Origin: Flammulina velutipes
Lineage: Eukaryota > Basidiomycota > Agaricomycetes > Agaricales > Physalacriaceae
Assembly (NCBI GenBank): GCA_011800155.1
Contig: CM022370.1
Span: 2,914,001 to 2,978,000 of the forward strand
Length of the DNA: 64,000 nt
Direction: 5' to 3'
In this document: positions 9,648 to 21,082 of the stretch, one piece after another
Layout: each line of letters opens with the position of its first letter
Numbering within the stretch: the stretch's first letter is position 1
Notes under the pieces: generated by a model
Databases searched by the model: none
The model's input: the letters and a program-made list of their open reading frames with translations, nothing else
What the model was told of the DNA's origin: nothing
Position numbers and translations under genes: made by a program

Positions 9648-12600
9648 ATGATTCGGCGTCTCTTCATTTCATCTGTTTCTTGCATCTCTCCATTGCGCTT
9701 CATTCACACATCGGCTAAGCTTGCAATCTGCTCTCAAATACCCAGAATGTCTGTCCAGCAGCCGCGATGGACTGTACCAGTGCCAGAACGCCCGGAACCA
9801 GTCTTAAAAGTGTACAATTCACTTACAAAATCAAAAGTTGGTTTCTTGCTACGATATGGATTGATAGTCCCGCTTGACGCTCTAAAAGCAAGAGTTTGTG
9901 CCGAGGAATGGCCGCCACATAAAATGGTACAACTGCGGGCCAACCGTATACGATGCATCACACATGGGACACGCTCGGTACGATCAGTTTGGGACCTCTG
10001 GCAGCCGTTCTGCGCTAACGTGCGATGCAGAAACTATGTTACGCAGGACGTCCTACGCCGCATCCTGTCAGACTACTTTGGCTACGACATTCACTTTGTC
10101 ATGAACATCACCGACATAGACGACAAGGTACGCCTTACTCATTCCCATGCCGTTCTTCTCCTCTGATTCTCTTTTTCTAGATAATCCTCCGCGCGCGTCA
10201 AAACCATCTGTTTGACAAGTTCCGCTCCGAAGTCACCGTCCTCTCGTCAGAACTAGTCGATCGCGTATTCGAAGCTTGGGCTACCTTTGTCCAAGAACGC
10301 GTGTCGAAAGGCTTACCGGTCGCTGAACGGCCCTCACCTGGTCAAGAAGACCTCCAATGGCCCCATCTCGAGAACCTCATACAAAACCCTCAGTGGAAAC
10401 TCGATTGCCTGAGACGCGAGGAAAAGTTTGACATGTATTTCTCGTCCGCAGTACGCTAGCTCGCGCGATTAGCTTTCTCCATTCCTGACGTCCAGCCACA
10501 GAAACGTACCCTCGCGGCATTGCATACCGCTCGATCAGAATTAGCTGCGGGGCGCACTAATATTGAGATCGCTCACTCGTTAATTGACGCATCACAAGAT
10601 GTTTTGGCTCAGGCCCTCGATAAGCAAGTTGGTCTCCAACAAGATGTCATACCTGTGTGTTAGACTAATTAACTTTCTATACAGTATGGATCCACTGTGA
10701 CGGATCCCGCGGTTTCGCGCTCTCTGGCGACTTACTGGGAAGGCCGCTTCTTCGATGACATGGCTCGCCTCAAAGTTCGCGATCCCGACACAGTCACACG
10801 CGTTACGGAGTACGTTCCCGAAATTGTCGCATTTGTAGAGAAAATCGTATCGAATGGGTATGGTTACGAAGTTGACGGCAGTGTCTATTTCGATACGCAG
10901 GCCTTCGACTCGGCCGATAACCACGACTATGCTAAATTAGAGCCATGGAGTAAAGGCAATAGAGAACTTCTTGAGGGTGGGGAAGGTGTGTTCTAGCATT
11001 TGGAGTGCGTGTATGTATGTATGACTTACTGTTTCAAGGGATGGCCACGAACAAGTCTGGCCGTCGGTCAGCATCTGACTTTGCCTTGTGGAAAGCCTCT
11101 AAAGACGGGGAGCCATCGTGGCCGTCGAAATGGGGTCCTGGAAGACCTGGATGGCATATTGAATGCTCCGTCATGGCTAGCGCCATACTTGGAGACAACA
11201 TGGACATCCACTCCGGCGGCATCGATCTGGCATTCCCTCACCACGATAACGAAATGGCCCAATCCGAAGTACGTTTTGAAGATCTCTCGGCTCATCTCCC
11301 TCTAACCGCACCTGCAGGCATATCATGAGTGTGGTGCTTGGGTCAACTATTTCTTACATACTGGTCATTTGCATATCGAAGGCCTAAAGATGAGCAAATC
11401 GTTGAAGAATTTCATTACCATCGATGTGAGTTCTCGTATACCCTTTTGATATAATTTCTGACTTTGCCGGTGTGTCAGGAAATTTTGGAAAAGCATTCCG
11501 CGCGTCAGCTTAGACTGGCGTTCCTTACTCAACTATGGAACGCAAAAGTTGATTTTTCGGAATCTCTAATGACAGGCGAAGTGAGAAACGTCGAGACTAC
11601 TCTTAATGTGAATTTCCTATTCTTTATCTAACTTTCAAGTCTACTGCTAATCACGATAATCGCCTACAGAACTTTTTCGTCAACGTAAAGGCAATCGTAT
11701 CTCAGGCCCGCTCTAATAGTTCATCGTCGGATGGTTATCATCATTATGATGCACCCGAGCGTGAGCTAACCGCAAGGTGTGTTCATAAAATTTCGTCTAC
11801 GTGTTGTAATACTCACGCACTATCTTAAGCTTTTATGAGCACCAGTATAGCTTCCGTAGCGCGTTGTGTGATTCTTTTAACACACCTGTCGCCTTAGACA
11901 CGCTCCGCGAGCTAGTATCTCAGACCAACGTATACATCAACTCTGAAGGAAAGAACCTCAATGTTGGTCTCGTCGAGAACATCGCAAGATGGGTTGGTCA
12001 TATGTTGCGAATGTTCGGACTAGGAGAGGGGGAGTCAACTGAGCTCGGGTGGGGCCAGGAAAGTCAAGGTGACAGAAATTTCAATGTAAGCGCCATTTTT
12101 GTATGCGCCCCCACGCCGGACTGAATGACATCCATCATCCCACAGAAAGATGAGGTTCTGATGCCTTACCTGCGCACCTTATCGACATTCAGAGATGGAG
12201 TTCGGCAACTCGCGATGAAGAAGGGAGATTCTGCCTTCAAGGATATACTAGCGTTGTGTGACAAGCTCCGGGACCAAGATCTCGTGCCGTTGGGCGTGGC
12301 GTTGGATGACCAAGAAGGTAAGTTGCTTGATGGTTTGGTTAAAGGGTCTTTACTGATCGGCACACGTAGACGGCAAAGCTCTCGTGAAGCTCCTGCCCCC
12401 GGCTGACCTCATCAAAGCTAGAGATGAGAAACGCGCGATTGTAGAGGCGAAAGCGGCGAAGAAGGCTGCGCAGGTGGAGGTCGAGCGTCAGAAACGCGTG
12501 CAAAAATTGGAGAAGGGTCGTGTACCGCCAACTTCAATGTTCAAGCCGCCTAACGTCCCAGAGGGCGTCTATGGATCGTGGACCGATGACGGTTTGCCGC

Positions 12601-12722
12601 TGACCGACGGGGAGGGAAAAGAGTTGAGCAAGAACCAGGTGAAGAAGGTACAAAAGGACTGGACTATCCAGAAGAAGTTACACGAAGACTTCCTTGCATG
12701 GCAGGCTGAAAGTGTTCAGTGA
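9648..12722 (+). CDS. CRS1: cysteinyl-tRNA synthetase, probably dual cytosolic/mitochondrial
   Basis: Thirteen exons: 9648-9836, 9895-9977, 10031-10127, 10181-10450, 10496-10627, 10685-10985, 11039-11268, 11318-11425, 11479-11607, 11670-11776, 11830-12085, 12146-12317, 12370-12722; 808 residues. It charges tRNA-Cys with cysteine. Seen: the class I signature [10 protein letters not shown] (HIGH), the KMSKS loop [11 protein letters not shown], and zinc ligands in YNCGP, HIECSVM and the FPHHDNE segment. A lysine-rich C-terminal extension is typical of eukaryotic enzymes. Two in-frame ATGs, at 9648 and 9747, are 33 codons apart. The segment between them ([11 protein letters not shown]...FIHTSAK) is basic, hydroxylated and free of acidic residues, like a mitochondrial presequence. 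The exon 5 acceptor could be 10501 instead of 10495 (two residues fewer). Confidence 0.95.
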
Positions 12723-12767
12723 TTATACACCTTCCTTCAATTCAGTAAATTTAAGATTAAGTAGACT

Positions 12768-13562
12768 CTACCACCTGCAGCTTATTAGAAGAAGGTCTAC
12801 AATTTTCTCTAAGCCTTTCTGATCTTCTTCATTGAAACCACCCAACGCTAAACAGTCAAGATCGAGCACACCCAAAGCCAGCTTGCTTCCGTCTTCCTGC
12901 GTTAGTACGAGTGGACAAACTATCTCGCTCTTTGTTTCTCCGTCGCAAGCGATGTGGCCGGGGTATTCGTCAACATTAGACACCACGAGTGTCTGCTGTT
13001 GCGTGAAAGCACCTGCACACACGCCACGAGCCTTTCCGGGTGCAACGTTGATGAACTGGCATGCGGGCTTCCCGCAAAATGGACCCAAAAGCAGCTTGTT
13101 GTTCGCTTGAGGTGGCGTTTCGCCACGTGGGATGGGAAACATAGACGCGTCCAAGTAGAACCCTGCATGATTGAATTAATGGAAAGAACGCCACAAAAAT
13201 AGACGGGACGGAGGAATTTGTTCCCGAGAGACTTACCACACCAGTTTACGGCTTTATCTTCCTTCCCGAAATACGTGGGGAAGGCCAAGAGGGAGTGGTA
13301 GACGAGTGATGAGGCGTTCGCGAGATTGGAGACCTAATGGTCATAAGGAGATGTATCTCAGCCGCGATTCTGGGTATAATCAAGCTCGATCATCGTACCC
13401 AGTTCGTCTCACCGTCGATTAAGAGATCGAGTTGGGTGTGAACATGTTCCCAAAACAAGGCCTTGGTGGTGATGCTGAGATAGATGATCAGTATCGAAAT
13501 TATGCCGTTAACGAACAATAGACATACTCTGCAGGTACCAATGAAGAGTCTGCGTGAGGCAT
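12768..13562 (-). CDS. free-methionine-(R)-sulfoxide reductase (GAF-domain)
   Basis: Four exons: 13562-13528, 13474-13399, 13333-13237, 13162-12768; 200 residues, starting MPHADSSLVPA. It reduces free L-methionine-(R)-sulfoxide. The yeast homolog is YKL069W. Seen: LLLGPFCGKPACQF, KARGVCAGAF and YPGHIACDGETKSEIVCPL. These carry the three Cys positions used by the yeast enzyme (ACQ, GVC, IAC) in a single GAF fold. Length is close to the family norm. The start was chosen because this ATG is followed by a donor that restores phase to the conserved ALFWEHVHTQL segment; a longer in-frame ATG ORF upstream does not splice well. It is divergent from the GLTP gene across 157 bp. Confidence 0.92.
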
Positions 13563-13719
13563 TGGTGGTGGTAATGAATAGAAATGGCTGGTTCTTGTAT
13601 GTTGACATGATGGCGAAATCTTTCTCGAATTTGATCGAGATAAGATTAGATGGATGATGGTGATCGTAAACGATTGATAGGGTGTCCTCTTACCATCACG
13701 TCCACCTTTAACCCAAACG
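13563..13719. promoter_or_regulatory. compact bidirectional promoter (fRMsr / GLTP)
   Basis: Only 157 bp lie between the start codons of two divergent genes, so their promoters must share this space. No TATA box is evident. Confidence 0.45.
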
Positions 13720-14545
13720 ATGGCTCCCTACCTTGATACCGTTAAAGTGAGTGGGTGAAGTCACGATCGCGACAGATTTACTGATGTATGGTAGTCTTTC
13801 GCCGATGTTCCCATCACTGACGCGGGCGTCGACACACTTGCCTTTCTCGAGGCTGCTGATGGTTTGGTTGGGCTTTTCGGTACGGGAAAAAGGCCATTGC
13901 TCCCCTTCATCATAGCCTTACATTAGGTACAGATCTACTTGGATCTGCTGCGTTCGCTGTTGTCCAGAACGATCTCAAGGGCAACATCACTGTGCGATTT
14001 TGTTCTCCTAGTTGGATGGCACGTGGCTAACACGCATCTGTATCATTAGAAACTTCGCACGCGATATGAGGCTGCCCCTGCTCAGTCTGCGACTCTCGAG
14101 CAGCTCGTAGAGAATGAGAAGGGTGAAAAGAAGCGAACGGCTACTGAAGGGCTGATGTGGTTACTCCGTGGCCTTTCCTTCACCTGCAAAGGCCTGCAAA
14201 ACTCGCAGGCCAACAGGACAGAGGAGCTAGCGACGGCTTTCACCAAGTCGTATGAAGCCACCTTGAAGAAGTTCCATAACTTCGTCGTCAAGGGTATCTT
14301 CTCAGTGCGTATCGGTCCCTACCGTTCACCCGTCTCTGTCTCATGCATTCTTCCAGGTCGCCATGAAGGCATGCCCTTACCGTGCCGACTTCTACACAAA
14401 GTTGGCAGCTGATCCTAGTGGAGGACCGGCTGCGACCGACGAGAGGTTGAACGAGGAACTCGACAAATACGTAACTGCACTTGCTGCCATTGTCACCAGG
14501 TTGGAGGCGTTCTACGAAAAGGGCGGTCACGGAAAAGGATTCTAA
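13720..14545 (+). CDS. glycolipid transfer protein (HET-C2/GLTP family)
   Basis: Five exons: 13720-13746, 13795-13879, 13927-13991, 14050-14304, 14357-14545; 206 residues, the usual GLTP length. It moves glycosphingolipids between membranes in the cytosol. Seen: NDLKGNITKLR (the Asp, Asn and Lys that hold the sugar headgroup), EGLMWLLRGL (the stacking Trp), and KKFHNFVVKGIFSVAMKACPYR (the conserved His). All headgroup-recognition residues known from human GLTP are present, so the protein is probably active. Fungal members include HET-C2 of Podospora, which also acts in heterokaryon incompatibility. Nothing here shows such a role. Confidence 0.93.
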
Positions 14546-15963
14546 ACTCATCACGGTCACGAACTTAGCATGTACAACGAATGGAATACCCTTTGAAGAG
14601 AATTGCATTGCTGTGCTCTGGATCGATCCGAGATAGTATGCGATCCTCCACCAACTTTATCTCGGGACCGGGTGGTTGATTTGCGGATTCATCGCTTCTT
14701 GTTGTGCTAACTTGGGTCTTTTCAAACATGGATTTACAGGGCTCGGCTCCAAGGATTCACTACGTCGCTTCCCATCGTAAGTAAGCGCTTTGACTTATCT
14801 GGACTCCATACGACTCACACGTCCTCCTCTGAGTCACCGTACTCTTATAATATGCTGCCATGTGAGTCTCCATCTTAGTATCTGTTCAGTTCATGCCCTC
14901 CACGGGGATCATTGAAAAATTTCCCCGATGTTGGTTTGATCATCGCCGGTGGCAACGTTATTAGTTACCCCAGGCTGAGAGAAAACTCTCCATTGCGTCG
15001 GTCTTTACAGTCTTACCCTATTGCTGGTGACTTGAAAGCATGCCTCTAGACAGCGGCCAGTATAACACCCTGAAGGATGAAATCGGGGCTTCCCCACTCC
15101 CGTCCTGTATATCGAATCCCTTGACTGAGGACCAAGAGTCTAGAGATTTCGGTTGATCTTGAATTGAATGAGAACGATTATATCAGTACAGCCAGTCGGA
15201 TGTATTAAACCCGTGGCTCGAGAAGTTGTTCAACGCCACATGCATGCAGTGTTTTTGATTTTGTGGCGAGCTCATATATAGTTATGGAGGATCGCGAGAA
15301 ATACCTACTTCTGTATGCACATGTATGACCTGGGTAACCGTTTGTGGCACAGCTGTAGCTGATGTAAATGTCTTGTATGTAAAGCAGACCAATATTAAAC
15401 ATCCCTTAATATGGGGTAAATCCCAGATATCGCCACACATACACATTTCTTCAGTCAAAGCCATGTACCAGTTAGTTTCTTCTCCGCCACAGCGGTGCAC
15501 TCGGAGTTTAAAATGTTGAAGGCCCGGGCCGTATGCCATCGGGCCGAGCGTCATCGTCAATGTTGAAGTTGAACTCAACACGACAGTAACACAACCCTCG
15601 CGCCTCAGCAATTGCTCAGCAACGTTCAACATCCGTCAAGACGCCAATTGATCTTCACAATATTTTTGCTCAAGTCCATATCAACTTTCTGTGTCATATG
15701 CTCTCCGCTGCCTGCGCCACAGCGCTCAACGAAGGGACTAGTCTGAATCTGTCCCACTACCACCTCCTTCGTAAAACGGCCGCATGAGCATCCTGACGTG
15801 TAAATTGTATTGCGACACCTTGATTACACCGCGACTGTCCAGATTCAGGCGTAACGCATTCTCCGAGAACGTCTCCTCGGTTTACATGTAATCATCGCTC
15901 TACACCCGAAGGAATATCTATCAAGCTATCCCTACCACCTCTTTTCGTCTCACTACCCTTACA
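14546..15963. other. intergenic region, no supported gene
   Basis: About 1.4 kb between two plus-strand genes. A 116-codon minus-strand ORF at 15282-15632 starts at a non-ATG codon and has no recognisable domain, so I do not call it. The last 300 bp are the probable alcohol oxidase promoter. No TATA box stands out. Confidence 0.4.
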
Positions 15964-18571
15964 ATGTCTCCCCACTTTGACATTATCTTCGCAGGAGGTA
16001 CTTTATCCCTTGATCCACTGTCACCTTTAACGAACTTTCCCTCCCACCAAATAGGCGGCACAACAGCCTGCGTCGTAGCCGGCCGTCTAATCGAAACCGA
16101 CCCAAACCTCAAGATCCTCATTGTCGAACCTGGGCCTCACATCAAAGGAATAGAAACGCACGTCCAGCCCGCACGGTATTTTTCCAATCTTGCATCAGAG
16201 ACGACGTTGGCCCGGTATGTGGCCAAGCCGAACCCAGCGTTGGACGGCCGTCAGGTCGTCGTTCCTACTGGGAAATGCGTGGGCGGCGGCTCGGCTGTTA
16301 ATTGTGCGTGTGCATACCCCAATTCATGGCCACGCGAGTGATACGTCCACGCCACGTAGTCATGATGTATACCCGCGCTGCTGCCTCGGACTACGACGAC
16401 TGGGAAAAACTAGGAAATCCGGGCTGGGGTGCGAAGGATTTGATTCCTTTGGCTGTGAAGGTTAGTTCTCTTTGTACGTCCTCGTATGTTTGGTTCTTGA
16501 AAAGAAATTGTCAGCTTGAGAATTACGAGCCCTTTGCAGATGAGAGGGCTTCCCATGGCTCTTCTGGTCCCATCCATGTTTCTCCGGGAGGACACGCCAC
16601 GAGCATTGGGAGAGACTTTCTTGAAATGGCCGCATTGTACGACAAAGATCGAGCATTCGCTCAGGATATCAACGACTTTACGACATGCAATGCATACGGG
16701 GTAAATATCTCTGTGATCTCTACGATATATGTATTCTGACACCATTCTTATGGTAGAGATGGGCCAAGTAGGCAGCCTCTTCGAGGATTCCGAGTGATTC
16801 ATTTGACAACCTTTGCCACAGATACATCGGCCACCAAACCGGGGAACGTTCAGATGCGGCGCATAGCTATATTTATGACAAACCGGACTCGGAGAATCTT
16901 GTCATAATAACTGGGAAACGCGTCAACCGCGTTGTCTTTGAGAATGGTACTGCGACGGGAGTGGAGTGCGTCGACGATAAGGGACCCTCTGAGATTGAAG
17001 TGTTCAATGCGTCGAAACTGGTCGTTCTGTCAGCCGGGGCCTTTGGCTCGCCTACCATACTCGAAAGGTAAGTCTGACTAGAGATAGAGGATCCTCTTTC
17101 GGTTCTTTAACTCGTCTCGTAGATCCGGTATAGGAGCTTCCAAGATTCTAAACGCATATGGTATCCCTCAATTAGTCGATCTCCCAGGAGTTGGAGAAAA
17201 CTACAATGGTGAGGATCTCGCTTTACCGTTGTGACAAAAGTACGAACTCAATCGGGTTTAGACCATAATCTTTACACCCCGACGTTCTTCGTGGATGAGG
17301 CTACTAGTGACTCCATGACGGAGTTGCTTCGAGATGTGGATCATGAATCCGTAGCGCGTAAGGACTCCATCTATTCGGCCCATTCAGTTCCTCATTCCTC
17401 TTCTATAGACCATCTGGCTCTTTGGAAAGAGACTCGCAGGGGCCTCCTAGCACACAAGTTTGTCCCCTTTCACTCTGTCACCAAGTCTTGTGTGCTAACG
17501 CTGTATCAGTAGCATCGACGCCGGGATCAAGATTCGCCCCACCGCTCAAGAGGTGGAAGATCTAGGACCCGAATTTAAACCTCTCTGGAACTCGTTCTAC
17601 GCACCTGCACCAGATAAGCCATTGTACTTCATCGGACCGTCGGCGGGGTACATTATTTGGCGGATATCACCCAACTTCAGAGGACTAACCCACCTTTAGA
17701 TACTTGGGCATAACCCCCGTCAGTCGTAAGGCCATGTCCATGATTTACTACGCAGTTAGTCACCAATGGTTTCTAGCACTGCCATGTACTAAATGATCAA
17801 ACAGGAGTATCTAGCTTCAATTGGGACTGTGCATATTTCATCGACGGATCCGTATGCCCCAGTTGACTTTGACTGCGCATACCTTACAGAGTGAGTCCAC
17901 TACCTACCATCGCCTCGCTCCCCATTCCGAGTTTCATCATCTAGCCGATTCGATGTCATAGCTGCGCGCTACGCATACAAGCACAGTCGAGAGTACGCAC
18001 GTCGGATGACTTGCTACCGCGGCGAATACATTTCTGACCAACCGGCGTTTTCGTCGACTGGCGCTGCGGCCTTGCAAGCGTTCGCGAATCCAACTCCTCC
18101 GGATGCCCCGGATATTTTGTACACTGCTGAAGACGACGAAGCGATTGACGCTTGGCATCGGGCCAGAGGTGAGTATCGTGGGTTGTCCAGATTTGTATGT
18201 TAATCACTGACCTACTTGAACACCTAGTGGCTACGACCTGGCATTCGGTACGTGCTTGCTTTCCGGACTCCTCGTTAATATTTGATGTGACATTGCAACA
18301 GCTTGGGACATGTGCCATGAAACCACGAGAAGCAATGGGTGTAGTGGACCCTCGCCTGAATGTCTACGGAGTTCGTAACCTCAAGGTTGCAGGTGCGTCT
18401 AGGCGGAATGAAAGCTAGAACATCGGGAGTCTAAATGCGGTCTTAGATCTGAGCATCGCGCCGCTTAATGTCAGCGCCAATACCTACAACACCACATTAA
18501 TCATTGGGGAGAAGGCGTTCATTATTATTGCTGAAGACCTTGGAATCAGATACTCATCAGTGGAGGTATGA
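15964..18571 (+). CDS. AOX: alcohol (methanol) oxidase, GMC oxidoreductase family
   Basis: Fifteen exons: 15964-15997, 16055-16303, 16360-16460, 16515-16700, 16757-16767, 16822-17067, 17123-17208, 17262-17457, 17510-17647, 17700-17754, 17805-17890, 17945-18168, 18228-18247, 18302-18392, 18447-18571; 615 residues. FAD enzyme oxidising short primary alcohols to aldehydes and releasing H2O2. Seen: Rossmann motif FAGGGTTACVVAGRL, KCVGGGSAVN, LSAGAFGSPTILERSGIG (second GMC signature), the catalytic-base region TWHSLGTCAM and the C-terminal SIAPLNVSANTYNT. Exon 5 is an 11-nt micro-exon coding RWA(K). The C-terminus (SSVEV) is not a peroxisomal PTS1 and there is no N-terminal signal peptide. Slightly shorter than typical AOX (about 650). 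In wood-decay fungi such enzymes feed H2O2 to lignocellulose attack. Confidence 0.9.
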
Positions 18572-18760
18572 ATAGGGAAGACTGTTTCGTTGCTTGTATC
18601 GGTGAAATAGGACCGATGGTCATTTGCCTTACAACGGAATATTTCGTAGCAGCGCCACACTGTCCAAACCAGTCAAAGTCCATTCTACATAGCCAGCATA
18701 AACAATCATCAAGAGAAATACATTACGTTACACCTTGTTAAATCTTAGATCCATCCAGAA

Positions 18761-19970
18761 TCACTTCTTCCCACTGGCATCCTCGAAAGGATTCTCAACA
18801 TACTCCAGTTCGTCGTCGTCCACCGGTTTCTTTGGTGTAGGTGTATCAGCGGGAGGTGGCGATGACGTCCGCAGTAGCGATACAGGACGTTTGGGAAGTA
18901 GACCAAGTTTACCGCCATCAATGGGTTGCCCTTGACTCGTTGAAGGTGGTCTGGGAGGAAGGGAAGGCTCTGGATGAAAAGTTAGACTTCTACCATGAGA
19001 TATGTGGTTGCGGACATACCACCACTACTTGGCGAGGTAGAGATATCATATCCTTGCACCGCATTGGCGGGTTGGGGAGACGCAGTAAATGACGGCCTAT
19101 TGGCTGCAGGCACTGGCGGAGAAGACGGATTGGGATCATAATACGAGGGTTGCTGAGAGGGCTGTCTCTGTGCATGAGGACTGCTGGCCTGCGCATAGTC
19201 CCACTGTGGCTGTGATCCTGATGCGCTGGCTGCGCCTGCGTTCTGCGGCTTCTGCTGGTCCATCTCTGCCATCTTGGCCTTTACTTTGTTGAATAGGTTT
19301 CCAAAGGTCCGCTTTCCAGCTGGAAGAGAAGTTGAGACGAAGTAGTGGGTAAAGATGTATAGACTCACTTTCCGCAATCTTGGTGAACTGCTCCCCGATC
19401 TCTGCCATGGTATCTTTCTCGGGTCCTTGTTGGGTAGGTCGTCTGCCAAGAGCGGGGGCGGGAGGGCCCCATGCGTTCTGCTCCCATGCCTGATGCTGTC
19501 GCTGCTCGTCTTCCATGACCAGCCTCCTCGCAAACTGTTCATCGAGTTCTTCCTGCGTCTGCACAACGTCAGTTTGCTTTACGAGGACAAGAGCTGGGAC
19601 TTACCAAAACCCTTTCCGGCGGCGCAGCAGGCGCTTCGCTCTTGTACTCTGGATCGCTCATACCCAGTAACGCGTCCACAGCACGATCCTGGTTTCCATG
19701 TACCGATTCCAGCACTGATTGGCTTTAGAAGGCGTCAGCGGGGCTCGTAACTCATGAGTATTGGACGCACAGAAGGATGTCGTCGAAATCTGGGAACATG
19801 CTGCGGAGAGCAGCGACCTGTGGGTCGCCCGGTGTGTCGGTCACAGCTTGTGCTGGCGCGACTGGCGGCGTTGCTACTGGCGACGAATCTTGAAATGGAT
19901 TCTGCGCCGGCGCCGTCGCTGGCTGCGTCGTCACTGTGGCTGTCGTTGGTGGTGAGGAGGCGCTTTCCAT
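18761..19970 (-). CDS. CUE-domain protein with terminal NPF motifs (Cue5-like)
   Basis: Five exons: 19970-19771, 19722-19605, 19558-19369, 19319-19020, 18969-18761; 338 residues. Seen: a CUE ubiquitin-binding domain at about residues 50-95 (DPQVAALRSMFPDFDDIL... VLESVHGNQDRAVDALLGMSDP), a Glu/Gln-rich helical segment, a second helix (FGNLFNKVKAKMAEMDQ), and a Pro/Ser/Gln-rich tail. NPF tripeptides sit near both ends (AQNPFQD and ENPFEDA). NPF binds EH domains, so a link to endocytic adaptors is an inference. Yeast Cue5 is a ubiquitin-dependent autophagy receptor and has a similar layout. I did not find a clear Atg8-binding motif. Convergent with the alcohol oxidase gene. Confidence 0.8.
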
Positions 19971-20244
19971 GGTGGTGGTAGAAGAACAAGAAAGATTGAG
20001 TTACGGATTAGTGCGCAGCAACTGATTCACATGCGCGACCCGCCATTGCCTAATTGGGCGGATACATCATCTCCTCCTTCCTCCATCAATGCATCGTAAA
20101 CTGACCGACGATAATTCCAATGGCCTAACAGAACCCGATAGCCTCATGATGTTCATTGTGCTCGGCATGGTCGACATTCCTCAAATCTTTTTATGCTCCA
20201 GTTGGTGACTCCTGCTCGTCTACTTCACCGCCCTAGCCCTCAAC
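19971..20244. promoter_or_regulatory. divergent intergenic region
   Basis: Upstream of both the CUE gene and a small membrane-protein gene. In-frame codons without an ATG precede the latter's start (LLVYFTALALN), so a short upstream exon is possible. Confidence 0.35.
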
Positions 20245-20683
20245 ATGGCCATGATTGGCACTCTCCTTTATGTCGGCCTTGAGTCAGTGTTTTATTTTCT
20301 GGTTTGCCAACTCCGCGTTCGCGTCATTCTCGCCACTTGTTCTTTCTTCTACATCCCGCTTGATGACAGCGCAAAGGAGACTCAAGCCGGCTCCCTCCAG
20401 AGAGAGATGGCCAGTATGCAGGACCTGATTGGAAAATTTATCTGCGTCACCATTGCGATGTGGATATTTATGTGGTCTCTTTGTGATTGGAGAGGTGAGT
20501 ATTGGTTGCTTCCTCTCTTCGACGATAGAGCTTATATTGCATCCAGCTTTGCCTTTATTCGCTTTCTTGTCCTACAAGTCCTTGAAGTTAACCACTGTGT
20601 ACTTACTCCACCTCCCATCGTTTTGGGACTCCTATGTCCCCGAAGGACCCGGTCGTCCGCCATTACCCAAGTTACAACTTTGA
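20245..20683 (+). CDS. small membrane protein of unknown function
   Basis: Two exons (20245-20494 and 20547-20683; 52-bp intron), 128 residues. Hydrophobic helices are seen at about 1-20, 24-40 and 65-85, with a cytosol-like tail FWDSYVPEGPGRPPLPKLQL. I do not recognise the family. The spliced frame is clean and the tail looks conserved in style. Coding potential continues a few codons upstream of the ATG to an in-frame TGA, so the true N-terminus may lie in an undetected exon. Confidence 0.55.
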
Positions 20684-21082
20684 CCAGGAGCCTGACTGCC
20701 AATGTCTAGCTATGATATTCTTGGCTTTGATACTCACTTGTCTTATGAGAGTCAGAATATCCCATGTGTTTACTGGATCTGTAGGATTTACTAGCTGCCA
20801 GTGGGAACTTGGTTCAGGATTGATAGGAGCCAACCACTGTTAATGGGGGATGGTCTTGTCTATACCTACATTCTTGGAAGGGTTCGGACATCTGGAGCTT
20901 AGGGTGGGCTCGTCATTCTCATTACCCTTGTGATCCCTCATACAGAATACCGCGAGCAATATCTGAATTTCTGCACCGTCTTTCCAAGGAAAATTATCCT
21001 TTGACTCATCGAGTGGCTCTGTAAAGAATGTGCTTAGTATAACGAAGGACAACCTTGTACATATTCGTCTACATACCTGCCC
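20684..21082. other. convergent intergenic region
   Basis: 3' flanks of a plus-strand and a minus-strand gene. Only short shadow ORFs are present. Confidence 0.45.

Noticed and set aside
13390..13608. Longer N-terminus for the methionine sulfoxide reductase (start at 13608)
   Set aside because: It runs through an intron. The ATG at 13562 in another frame plus a canonical donor gives a clean join to the conserved exon.
15282..15632. 116-codon minus-strand ORF
   Set aside because: It begins at a non-ATG codon, has no splice partners, and lies in what should be promoter or 3' flank sequence.
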